A stretch of DNA of 64,000 nt, taken from Brevundimonas mediterranea (GTDB lineage Bacteria; Pseudomonadota; Alphaproteobacteria; Caulobacterales; Caulobacteraceae). The stretch spans positions 2,914,001-2,978,000 of the forward strand of contig NZ_CP048751.1 in NCBI RefSeq assembly GCF_011064825.1. The letters run 5' to 3'. The number at the start of each line of letters is the position of its first letter. The stretch's first letter is position 1. A program made the position numbers and the translations under genes. The notes beneath the pieces were generated by a model. The model was given only the letters and a program-made list of their open reading frames with translations. It had not been told where the DNA came from and did not search any database. Below, piece by piece: positions 52,408-61,794 of the stretch.

Positions 52408-53751
52408 ATGCAAGTCGTCGAAAAGTCGAACGAAGGCCTCAGCCGCGTGTTCGCGGTCACCATTCCCGTCGCGGAGCTGAACGAGAAGCTCGAAGCCCGC
52501 GTCAAGGAAGTCGCCCCGCAGGTGAAGCTGAAGGGCTTCCGTCCGGGCAAGGTGCCGGTCGCCCACGTCAAGAAGACCTTCGGCCGCGAGTTCATGGGCG
52601 AGATCATCAACGCCGAGCTGAACGAAACCAGCCAGAAGGCCCTCGACGAGGCCAAGATCCGTCCGGCCGCTCCGGCCGAGATGAAGCTGACCTCCGACAT
52701 GGACAAGGTCATGGCCGGTCAGGAAGACCTGGCCTATGAAATGGCCCTGGAAATCATGCCGGACTTCACCCCGGTCGATCCCAAGACCCTGAAGCTGGAA
52801 CGCCCGACCTACGAAGCCTCGGACGCCGATCTGGACGAGGCCCTGACCGAGCTGGCCGGCCAGGCCAAGTCCTACGAGGACAAGAAGGGCAAGACCGTCA
52901 AGGCCGCCGAGGGCGACCAACTGACCATCGACTTCCTGGGCAAGCTGGACGGCGAGCCCTTCGACGGCGGCGCCGCCGAGGACGCGGACCTGGTCATCGG
53001 CTCGGGCCGTTTCATCCCCGGCTTCGAAGAACAACTGACCGGCGCCAAGGTCGGTGAAGAAAAGACCATCGAGGTCACCTTCCCTGAGAATTATCAGGCC
53101 GCCCACCTGGCCGGCAAACTGGCCACCTTCGACGTCAATGTGAAGGCCATCAAGGCCGAGGTCGAAGCCAAGGTCGATGAGGACTTCGCCAAGCGCATCG
53201 GTCTGGAATCGCTGGACAAGCTGAAGGAACTGCTGAGCCAGAACCTGAACCAGCAATACGCCGGCGCCGCCCGCTTCAAGCTGAAGCGGGCCCTGCTGGA
53301 CCAGCTGGACGCCGCCCATGACTTCCCGCTGCCGCCGAAGATGGTCGAGGCCGAGTTCGACGGCATCTGGCAGCAGGTCGAGGCCGACAAGGCCGCCGGC
53401 CGCCTGCCGGAAGAGGACGCCGCCAAGTCCGACGAGGACCTGAAGGCCGAATACCGCAAGATCGCCGAGCGCCGCGTGCGCCTGGGTCTGGTCCTGGCCG
53501 AGATCGGCCGCGCCAACAACGTCCAGGTCACCGACCAGGAGCTGAACGCCGCCCTGCTGCAGGAAGCCCGCAACTATCCGGGCCAGGAGCAGGCCGTCCT
53601 GAACTTCTACCGCCAGAACCCCAACGCCGCCGCCCAGATGCGCGCCCCGATCTACGAGGAAAAGGTCGTGGACCTGATCGTCGGCCTGGCCGAAGTGACC
53701 GACAAGCCGATCACCAAGGAAGAGCTGCTGAAGGAAGACGAAGAGGGCTGA
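52408..53751 (+). CDS. tig: Trigger factor chaperone
   Basis: Ribosome-associated folding factor, 447 residues. N-terminal ribosome-binding domain with GFRPGKVPVAHVKKTFG; FKBP-type isomerase domain (about 160-245, DQLTIDFLGKLDGEPFDGG); C-terminal helical chaperone arms. Binds nascent chains at the tunnel exit. First gene of the tig-clpP-clpX-lon cluster. Confidence 0.97.
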   Translation: MQVVEKSNEGLSRVFAVTIPVAELNEKLEARVKEVAPQVKLKGFRPGKVPVAHVKKTFGREFMGEIINAELNETSQKALDEAKIRPAAPAEMKLTSDMDKVMAGQEDLAYEMALEIMPDFTPVDPKTLKLERPTYEASDADLDEALTELAGQAKSYEDKKGKTVKAAEGDQLTIDFLGKLDGEPFDGGAAEDADLVIGSGRFIPGFEEQLTGAKVGEEKTIEVTFPENYQAAHLAGKLATFDVNVKAIKAEVEAKVDEDFAKRIGLESLDKLKELLSQNLNQQYAGAARFKLKRALLDQLDAAHDFPLPPKMVEAEFDGIWQQVEADKAAGRLPEEDAAKSDEDLKAEYRKIAERRVRLGLVLAEIGRANNVQVTDQELNAALLQEARNYPGQEQAVLNFYRQNPNAAAQMRAPIYEEKVVDLIVGLAEVTDKPITKEELLKEDEEG

Positions 53752-53774
53752 TCGCTCCCCGAGTTTGATGTTCC

Positions 53775-53807
53775 AAAAGGCGGGGGCCGCAAGGCCTCCG
53801 CTTTTTT
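53775..53807 (+). terminator. Terminator after tig
   Basis: A stem of about 13 bp with a GCAA loop and G:U pairs, followed by TTTTTT, starts 24 bases after the tig stop. Confidence 0.85.
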
Positions 53808-53913
53808 CGTGTCCAGGGCCGGCCTTGTAAGGAGGTCTTCATGACGCGATATGCAGACTAACAAGGCGTGCGATCACTGATTCGCCCGTCCCCCGCATTA
53901 TCGAGAAGGCCAT

Positions 53914-54561
53914 ATGCGCGATCCGATCGAACTGATGAACATGAACCTCGTCCCCATGGTGGTGGAGCAGTCCAGCCGGGGCGAGCGCTCCTTCGACATC
54001 TTCTCGCGCCTGCTGCGCGAGCGGATCATCTTCCTGACGGGGCCCTTCGAGGACACGATGGCCTCGCTGATCTGCGCCCAGCTGCTGTTCCTGGAATCGG
54101 AGAACCCCAAGAAGGAGATCTCCATGTACATCAACAGCCCCGGCGGACAGGTGTCCTCGGCGCTCGCGATCTACGACACCATGCAATACATCAAGAGCCC
54201 GGTCTCGACCGTGGTCATGGGCATGGCGGCCTCGGCCGGTTCGCTGATCCTGACGGCCGGCGCCGCGGGCCAGCGCATCGCCCTGCCGAACGCCCGGATC
54301 ATGGTGCACCAGCCTTCCGGCGGCTTCCGCGGCCAGGCCTCGGACATCGAATTGCACGCCGCCGACATCCGCTACACCAAGAAGCGTCTGAACGAGATCT
54401 ACGTCCACCACACCGGCCGGACCTACGAAGAAGTCGAAAAGACCCTGGACCGCGACCACTTCATGTCGGCCGAAGAGGCCAAGGCCTGGGGCATCGTCGA
54501 CCACGTCTACGACAAGCGCGAACAGGCCGACGCCGACGGCGTCAAGACGCCCGGCCACTAA
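53914..54561 (+). CDS. clpP: ATP-dependent Clp protease proteolytic subunit
   Basis: Serine protease subunit, 215 residues. Catalytic triad S107 (GMAASAGS), H132 (MVHQPSGG) and D181 ([11 protein letters not shown]). Forms the barrel with ClpX and ClpA; in Caulobacter ClpXP degrades CtrA and other cell-cycle regulators. It has its own terminator. Confidence 0.97.
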   Translation: MRDPIELMNMNLVPMVVEQSSRGERSFDIFSRLLRERIIFLTGPFEDTMASLICAQLLFLESENPKKEISMYINSPGGQVSSALAIYDTMQYIKSPVSTVVMGMAASAGSLILTAGAAGQRIALPNARIMVHQPSGGFRGQASDIELHAADIRYTKKRLNEIYVHHTGRTYEEVEKTLDRDHFMSAEEAKAWGIVDHVYDKREQADADGVKTPGH

Positions 54562-54580
54562 ACCGCCGGATGATATGGCG

Positions 54581-54610
54581 AAAGGGCGCGCCGTCTCGGC
54601 GCGCCCTTTT
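54581..54610 (+). terminator. Terminator after clpP
   Basis: A perfect 12-bp stem (AAAGGGCGCGCC with GGCGCGCCCTTT), loop GTCTC, then TTTT. Confidence 0.9.
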
Positions 54611-54633
54611 CATTTTGTGCTATCGGAACCGTC

Positions 54634-54954
54634 ATGCAGTTCACACGAGATCCCAGCGGCACGGTCGAGGTCGACGGCGAGACCTATGTTTGGGAAATCC
54701 GTCGCCAGCCTCAACCCAAGGGCGGCAACGTCTGGGAGGGCATGGCCGTGTCTTTGCGCCACGTCGATTTCAAGCGCGAAGCCATCGTGCAGTTTCCGCC
54801 GCCCTTGCGCCCCAACGGCCGGCCCGACGTCGAGAAGCAGCGCGTCAATGTCGATGCGGTCCGCAACGCCGTCGCCTCGGCCATTGAGGCGGGATGGGAC
54901 CCGACCTCGCGCGGCAAGGCGGTCGTGTTTGATGTTGACGCGGACGGCGCCTGA
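54634..54954 (+). CDS. Conserved hypothetical protein
   Basis: A 106-residue protein with predicted beta strands and one helix (GETYVWEIRRQPQPKGG; WEGMAVSLRHVDFKREAIVQFP; VDAVRNAVASAIEAGWDP). No signal peptide. I do not recognise a named family. It lies between clpP and clpX and converges with cicA (3-base gap). Confidence 0.7.
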   Translation: MQFTRDPSGTVEVDGETYVWEIRRQPQPKGGNVWEGMAVSLRHVDFKREAIVQFPPPLRPNGRPDVEKQRVNVDAVRNAVASAIEAGWDPTSRGKAVVFDVDADGA

Positions 54955-54957
54955 CTG

Positions 54958-55629
54958 TCACGGCTTCTGGCGGAACACCCTGAATCCGGGCTGCTGCGCC
55001 ATGGCCAGCATCTCGCGGTCGCCCGAGGTGTCGCCATAGGCGGCGGTCAGCACCATGTCCTCGCCATAGGCGGCCTTCAGACGCCGCACCTTTTCCAGCC
55101 CGCGACAATTCGGCCCAGCGAATGCGCCCGTCACCCTCTGTTCCGAATCAAACACCAGCGGGGTGCCCAGCAAGGCCTCGGCGCCCAGTCTGAGTGCAAA
55201 GGGCGCCACCGTGGTCTCGGGCGAGGCGGTCACAATCACGCGATGGGCGCCGCGTTCGCCCCACTCGTTCCAGACCTTCAGCGCGTCGGGCCGTATGAAA
55301 CGATCCCAGACGGTGTCCGCGAATTGCGTCGCCTCGGCCTCCAGGGCCGTCTTCGTCTCGCCGGCCAGGAATTCCTTCACCGAGGCGGCCTTGATCCGAC
55401 CCCGATCCCGGTCCCGCGCATAGACGGCCAGGGCGGGCGCCAGCTTGACCAGGCCCAGGGCCCAGCCGCCCGGACCGGCCCGCCAGCGCAGGAATTCGGT
55501 GAAACTGTCGCGAATAGTCAGGGTGCCGTCGAAATCAAAGGCCACGATGGGCGCCGCGCCCCGGTCCGGCGCGTCTCCCGACTTCGTCCGGGACTGGCGC
55601 AAATCCTGCAAGCTCCCCATGTCAGACAT
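54958..55629 (-). CDS. cicA: HAD-superfamily phosphatase CicA
   Basis: HAD-IB type phosphohydrolase like phosphoserine phosphatase, about 223 residues. Motif I is FDFDGTLTIRDS, motif II VTASPE, and motif III with AAYGDTSGDREML. In Caulobacter crescentus the gene between clpP and clpX is cicA, whose dose affects growth and shape; the same position and family are seen here. It is encoded against its neighbours. The ATG at 55629 is used; an ATG at 55620 is also possible. Confidence 0.87.
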   Translation of the reverse strand: MSDMGSLQDLRQSRTKSGDAPDRGAAPIVAFDFDGTLTIRDSFTEFLRWRAGPGGWALGLVKLAPALAVYARDRDRGRIKAASVKEFLAGETKTALEAEATQFADTVWDRFIRPDALKVWNEWGERGAHRVIVTASPETTVAPFALRLGAEALLGTPLVFDSEQRVTGAFAGPNCRGLEKVRRLKAAYGEDMVLTAAYGDTSGDREMLAMAQQPGFRVFRQKP

Positions 55630-55823
55630 TCGCCTTGATCCCCACCGACACTGATCCATCCCCGCCTTGCAACATTCCCCTGCCGCCTTCGGGGTTGTCG
55701 TTGAACGTGGGATGGGTGATTGTCATTTTTTGAAGACCTTTGCGTCCAGAGTGCTGGAATCAACGTGGAGGAAGCGCGTTTCGGGCCATTTCGGTCCGCT
55801 CCGCGGGAGTGAGATAAGGGTCT

Positions 55824-57092
55824 ATGACCAAAGCAGCCGGCTCTGACGCCAAAAGCACCCTGTACTGCTCGTTCTGCGGAAAGAGCCAGCACGAGGTCCG
55901 CAAACTGATTGCGGGCCCGACCGTGTTCATCTGCGATGAATGCGTCGAACTGTGCATGGACATCATCCGTGAAGAGCACAAGATCGGGTTCAAGAAGACC
56001 ACCGACGGCGTCCCCACGCCGAAGGAGATCCGCGACGTCCTGGATGACTACGTCATCGGCCAGTCGCACGCCAAGAAGGTCCTCTCGGTCGCCGTTCACA
56101 ATCACTACAAGCGTCTGAACCACGCGACGAAGAACAACGACGTCGAGCTGGCCAAGTCGAACATCATGCTGATCGGCCCGACCGGGTCGGGCAAGACGCT
56201 GCTGGCCCAGACCCTGGCCCGCATCATCGACGTGCCCTTCACCATGGCCGACGCCACCACCCTGACCGAAGCCGGTTATGTGGGCGAAGACGTCGAGAAC
56301 ATCATCCTGAAGCTGCTTCAGGCCTCCGACTACAATGTCGAACGGGCCCAGCGCGGCATCGTCTACATCGATGAAATCGACAAGATCAGCCGCAAGTCGG
56401 ACAATCCCTCGATCACCCGCGACGTCTCGGGCGAGGGCGTGCAGCAGGCCCTGCTGAAGATCATGGAAGGCACCGTCGCCTCCGTGCCTCCGCAAGGCGG
56501 CCGCAAGCATCCGCAGCAGGAATTCCTGCAGGTCGACACCGCCAACATCCTCTTCATCGTCGGCGGCGCCTTCGCCGGGCTGGAGAAGGTGATCTCGGCG
56601 CGCGGGGCAGGGGCCTCGATCGGCTTCGGCGCCCAGGTCAAGGAAATCGACGAGCGTCGCACCGGCGACATCCTCAAGGGCGTCGAGCCCGACGACCTGA
56701 TGCGTTTCGGTCTGATCCCCGAGTTCATCGGCCGTCTGCCCGTGCTGGCGACCCTGGAAGACCTGGACGAAACGGCCCTGGTCACCATCCTGACCGAGCC
56801 CAAGAACGCCCTTGTCAAACAGTACAAGCGCCTGTTCGAGATGGAGAATGTCGAACTGACCTTCACCGACGACGCCCTGATCGCCGTCGCCAAGAAGGCC
56901 ATCACCCGCAAGACCGGCGCGCGGGGCCTGCGTTCGATCCTGGAAGGCATCCTGCTGGAAACCATGTTCGAACTGCCGACCTTCGAAGGCGTCGAGGAAG
57001 TGGTGGTCAACGCCGAGGTCATCGACGGCAAGGCCCAGCCCCTGCTGATCTATTCCGAGGCCTCCAAGAAGAAGGCCGACGGCGCCGCCTGA
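55824..57092 (+). CDS. clpX: ClpX ATP-dependent unfoldase
   Basis: AAA+ unfoldase of ClpXP, 422 residues. N-terminal zinc finger C15-x2-C18 and C37-x2-C40; Walker A GPTGSGKT near 118; Walker [20 protein letters not shown] pore/IGF-region segment. Followed by a strong terminator. Confidence 0.98.
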   Translation: MTKAAGSDAKSTLYCSFCGKSQHEVRKLIAGPTVFICDECVELCMDIIREEHKIGFKKTTDGVPTPKEIRDVLDDYVIGQSHAKKVLSVAVHNHYKRLNHATKNNDVELAKSNIMLIGPTGSGKTLLAQTLARIIDVPFTMADATTLTEAGYVGEDVENIILKLLQASDYNVERAQRGIVYIDEIDKISRKSDNPSITRDVSGEGVQQALLKIMEGTVASVPPQGGRKHPQQEFLQVDTANILFIVGGAFAGLEKVISARGAGASIGFGAQVKEIDERRTGDILKGVEPDDLMRFGLIPEFIGRLPVLATLEDLDETALVTILTEPKNALVKQYKRLFEMENVELTFTDDALIAVAKKAITRKTGARGLRSILEGILLETMFELPTFEGVEEVVVNAEVIDGKAQPLLIYSEASKKKADGAA

Positions 57093-57120
57093 TCGGGCAT
57101 CGCCTCCGCACTGAAATGAA

Positions 57121-57151
57121 GGGCCGGAGCGACAACGCTCCGGCCCTTTTT
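57121..57151 (+). terminator. Terminator after clpX
   Basis: A perfect 11-bp stem (GGGCCGGAGCG with CGCTCCGGCCC), loop ACAA, then TTTTT. Confidence 0.95.
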
Positions 57152-57168
57152 CTGTCTCCGCTCAGACC

Positions 57169-57317
57169 CTCTCCCGCTTGCGGGAGAGGTGGCCCGGCGT
57201 CCGCGCAGCGGACCAGGGTCGGAGAGGGGAGGCTGGCTTGCTGGAAGAAGACTTCCCCCATCGTCACGCGTGTCGCTTCGCGCCACGACGCGACACTTCC
57301 CCCGCAAGCGGGGGAAG
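57169..57317. repeat. Intergenic repeat with two palindromes
   Basis: One 20-base palindrome (CTCTCCCGCT/TGCGGGAGAG arms) lies at 57169-57188 and a second (CTTCCCCCGC/AAGCGGGGGAAG) at 57296-57317. The sequence between them is GC-rich and non-coding. It resembles dispersed intergenic elements of Caulobacterales genomes. Confidence 0.6.
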
Positions 57318-57323
57318 ATCTGA

Positions 57324-57515
57324 TCAGCCGCCCAGCACCAGCATATGACCGGGATGGGCTTCCGCCTCGGCCCGGGCGCACTGAACGGCGCTCTTGGCGT
57401 CGGTGAAGACGCCCTCGAACAAACCGTCGCTCGAGGTGACAAGCCAGCGGCCGTTCGCGGGCTGGATCGTCAGGGTTTCGACAGCGGGCGGCGAAGGGGG
57501 AGGGGCGGCGATCAT
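57324..57515 (-). CDS. Small DUF2188-like protein
   Basis: A 63-residue protein with a beta-hairpin and helix: NGRWLVTSSDGLFEGVF then TDAKSAVQCARAEAEAH. This W-V...G...F-T..A...A pattern is like DUF2188 proteins. It overlaps the preceding small gene by 4 bases, last of a three-gene set. Function unknown. Confidence 0.6.
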   Translation of the reverse strand: MIAAPPPSPPAVETLTIQPANGRWLVTSSDGLFEGVFTDAKSAVQCARAEAEAHPGHMLVLGG

Positions 57516-57721
57516 TGCGCCCGCCTGTGCTGGTCGCGGTTCAACCGATCGGCCTCGGCCTGCAGCCGCGCCGCAAGCTGTTCGGCTGCGGCCCGATCAG
57601 GCAGGGGACGGGTCGCCGCGCCGTTGACCGCGACGGCCCATCCGGCCGCGCGTGCCACGACCCTGTATCGTCGCGGCGGGACCGGCTCGGCGGCCCCGCC
57701 TTCCAGATGGCCCTGCATCAT
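57512..57721 (-). CDS. Small DUF2188-like protein
   Basis: A 69-residue protein with RYRVVARAAGWAVAVNGAAT followed by PDRAAAEQLAARLQAEADR. It shares the strand-strand-helix plan of its downstream neighbour, so the two may be paralogues. Overlaps both neighbours by 4 bases (ATGA). Confidence 0.58.
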   Translation of the reverse strand: MMQGHLEGGAAEPVPPRRYRVVARAAGWAVAVNGAATRPLPDRAAAEQLAARLQAEADRLNRDQHRRAQ

Positions 57722-57846
57722 CGCGACGGCCCCCGGTGAATCGGCGCACCGAACAGAGCGCCGATGACGGTCCAGGCCATCTTCAGTGTGGACGGTTTGT
57801 CGGCGGATCGTTTCAGCGACTCCGCCAGTAGATGTGAACGGCTCAT
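57718..57846 (-). CDS. Small protein, 42 residues
   Basis: First gene of the three-gene set, with AAGGAGA 5 bases before the ATG at 57846. It begins MSRSHLLAESLKRSADKPS and has one short hydrophobic stretch (MAWTVIGALFGA). The ribosome site is the best of the set and the stop overlaps the next start. Family not recognised. Confidence 0.6.
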   Translation of the reverse strand: MSRSHLLAESLKRSADKPSTLKMAWTVIGALFGAPIHRGPSR

Positions 57847-57960
57847 GGTCTCTCCTTCGCCGACCAGAAGACGCCCAAACCGCGTAAAGCCGCCATGTCG
57901 AAAGCGCGGGCCGGCGTAATGCGGACGTAAAGCGCTACATTCACCTCGCCGCCCTCCCTC

Positions 57961-58131
57961 TTTCGTCATTCCGGGCGAAGCGCAGCGGAGACCCGGAACC
58001 CAGCGGCGCCAAAGGCGAAATCCATCCGCCGCACAATGCCGGACGACCTAATCTGCGACAGGTTCGCGCTCTCGCGCGCCGCTGGGTTCCGGGTCTGCGG
58101 GCCAAGCGGCCCTCCGCCCGGAATGACGAAA
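57961..58131. repeat. 171-bp nested palindromic element
   Basis: Perfect 17-bp outer arms (57961-57977 and 58115-58131, TTTCGTCATTCCGGGCG inverted) enclose perfect 19-bp inner arms (57991-58009 and 58076-58094, ACCCGGAACCCAGCGGCGC inverted). The whole element could fold into one long cruciform or RNA hairpin. No open frame with coding character lies inside. Confidence 0.8.
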
Positions 58132-58694
58132 GTGATGATCGACAACCTAGGCCAACACCCACAATGACGCTGGTCTGAATCGCACGATTTCAACGGCTTG
58201 CTAGATTCTCACCCCGACTTCCCCGCCATACCCGCCGGCGCCCGTATCATCCTCTCATCCCCGCCGATGGGGAGGGCGTCGGATCCAGCGCCCTGACGGC
58301 GGCGGGGCTGTGGTCGAGCGATGAAGCCGGTGGGGAGGAGACCGCCGGGGTCCTTAGGGGCGGCGATGGATGCCGCCTCCTGCTCGCCGCACGCCTAGGA
58401 AAGCGGGCCGCTGTCGATCCTTGTCGGCATGTCCGCCCCGGCGAAGCCGTCGCAAGACGGCCCGCCGATCCGGCAAGGCTCGAAGAATAGGGCCGCCAGC
58501 CGGAGCGCGTGTGGAAAACGACCGCGTGGGACGACGACTGCGCCGAAACGGTACTTAAAATCTCAAACCCCGGGTGCAGACCCGGCGTCCCACGCCCTCC
58601 CCGAACTTCGCCGTGAGAACGGCGAGGACAAGGCCAATTCCGCATGTGCGTGCGGCGTCCAAACCACGCAGGTGTGGGCCGTTCGCCAGCCACG
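58132..58694. other. Hairpin-rich non-coding region upstream of lon
   Basis: About 560 bases without a credible gene. It holds several perfect hairpins: GCCGTC-GCAA-GACGGC (58446-58461, GNRA loop); CCGGGT-GCAG-ACCCGG (58570-58585), directly joined to a 10-bp closing stem GCGTGGGACG/CGTCCCACGC (58524-58533 with 58586-58595); and CGCCGT-GAGA-ACGGCG (58609-58624, GNRA loop). This may be a structured RNA gene or a long lon leader. I could not match it to RNase P RNA, tmRNA, 6S RNA or a known riboswitch. Confidence 0.5.
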
Positions 58695-58726
58695 CTTGAA
58701 CCACGGCTCTTTCAAACCACATACTC
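58695..58726 (+). promoter_or_regulatory. Candidate lon promoter, heat-shock-like
   Basis: CTTGAA (58695-58700), 17 bases, then CACATACT (58718-58725). The first box fits the sigma-32 -35 consensus; the second fits it only partly. Alternatively TTGAAC with CATACT may serve the housekeeping sigma. It lies 108 bases before the lon ATG. Confidence 0.4.
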
Positions 58727-58833
58727 ATCCGAACGCCGTCGGAATCGACGGGCTGTCATGCGCTGGTCGGACCTCTTGTCCGGGCGACCGTGGCGGCGGG
58801 CCGGAGATCATCAATGGCCCAGGAGTACGCATC

Positions 58834-61230
<2,397 letters not shown>

Positions 61231-61252
61231 ACCGCGACCTAGGTCGCAGACG

Positions 61253-61287
61253 AAACGCCGCCGACACGCCTGTCGGCGGCGTTTTCG
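61253..61287 (+). terminator. Terminator after lon
   Basis: A perfect 14-bp stem (AAACGCCGCCGACA with TGTCGGCGGCGTTT), loop CGCC, ending in T-rich sequence. Confidence 0.92.
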
Positions 61288-61290
61288 CTT

Positions 61291-61319
61291 TTGACGCAAC
61301 CGCCGATCCGCCCTTTACT
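61291..61319 (+). promoter_or_regulatory. Candidate hup promoter
   Basis: TTGACG (61291-61296), a 17-base spacer and TTTACT (61314-61319) fit a housekeeping promoter just after the lon terminator, 21 bases before the hup ATG. Confidence 0.6.
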
Positions 61320-61339
61320 GGTTCGCTTGGGAGGATGAC

Positions 61340-61615
61340 ATGACGAAAGCCGAACTTATCGGCCGTATGGCGACGGCCGCGAACATCAGCCGCGATCAGG
61401 CCAAGACGGCGCTCGAAGCCTTCACCGACGGCGTGGTGGAAGCCCTGACCCAGGGTCGGGACGTCAAGCTGATCGGCTTCGGCAGTTTCACCCCTGTCGA
61501 TCGCAAGGCCGGCGTCGCCCGCAACCCCCAGACAGGTCAGGCCGTGGCCCGGCCCGCCTCCCGCACCGCGCGCTTTCGCCCCGGCGAAGGCTTGAAAAGC
61601 GCCTTGAACGGTTGA
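61340..61615 (+). CDS. hup: HU-family DNA-binding protein
   Basis: Nucleoid protein HU, 91 residues. Seen: MTKAELIGRMATAANISRDQAKTALEAF, then GSFTPVDRKAGVARNPQTGQ (the DNA-binding arm) and KSALNG at the end. GGGAGG lies 5 bases upstream. The lon-hup order is conserved in many proteobacteria. Confidence 0.96.
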   Translation: MTKAELIGRMATAANISRDQAKTALEAFTDGVVEALTQGRDVKLIGFGSFTPVDRKAGVARNPQTGQAVARPASRTARFRPGEGLKSALNG

Positions 61616-61661
61616 AGCCCAACGGGCATAAGCCCCGCTCCGGTTTCCACTTCGGTTTCTT

Positions 61662-61738
61662 GGGCGGCTAGCTCAGCTGGTCAGAGCATCTCGTTTACAC
61701 CGAGAGGGTCGGCGGTTCGAACCCGTCGCCGCCTACCA
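61662..61738 (+). tRNA. tRNA-Val(TAC)
   Basis: A 77-base cloverleaf with encoded CCA. Acceptor GGGCGGC pairs with GCCGCCT (one G:U). The anticodon stem TCTCG/CGAGA holds loop TTTACAC, giving anticodon TAC. T-arm CGGTTCGAACCCG. Confidence 0.96.
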
Positions 61739-61743
61739 AACAA

Positions 61744-61775
61744 AAAGGCCGCCGGAGCGATCCGGCGGCCTTTGT
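61744..61775. terminator. Bidirectional terminator after tRNA-Val
   Basis: A perfect 13-bp stem (AAAGGCCGCCGGA with TCCGGCGGCCTTT), loop GCGA, flanked by A and T runs. It can end both the tRNA and the converging autotransporter transcripts. Confidence 0.9.
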
Positions 61776-61794
61776 CTTTTGGCGATCGCCCCGG

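Noticed and set aside
57966..58193. 75-codon minus-strand frame in the palindromic repeat
   Set aside because: It is created by the repeat arms themselves and has no start signal.
58524..58595. tRNA-like fold (10-bp stem plus T-arm-like hairpin)
   Set aside because: No proper D-arm or anticodon arm can be formed and the arms have the wrong lengths, so it is not called a tRNA. A TAA-like triplet in the loop is likely chance.
58247..58693. 148-codon frame on the minus strand
   Set aside because: Rich in Ser, Pro and Arg in the way of frames read through structured GC-rich DNA; no start signal or family match.
58429..58833. In-frame 135-codon extension upstream of lon
   Set aside because: It has no Lon similarity and passes through hairpin-rich DNA. 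The ATG at 58834 has a good ribosome site and gives the usual Lon length.
58132..58833. RNase P RNA or two-piece tmRNA
   Set aside because: The conserved GAGGAAAGTCCGG core of RNase P RNA is absent on both strands, and no tag reading frame or T-loop of tmRNA type is present.
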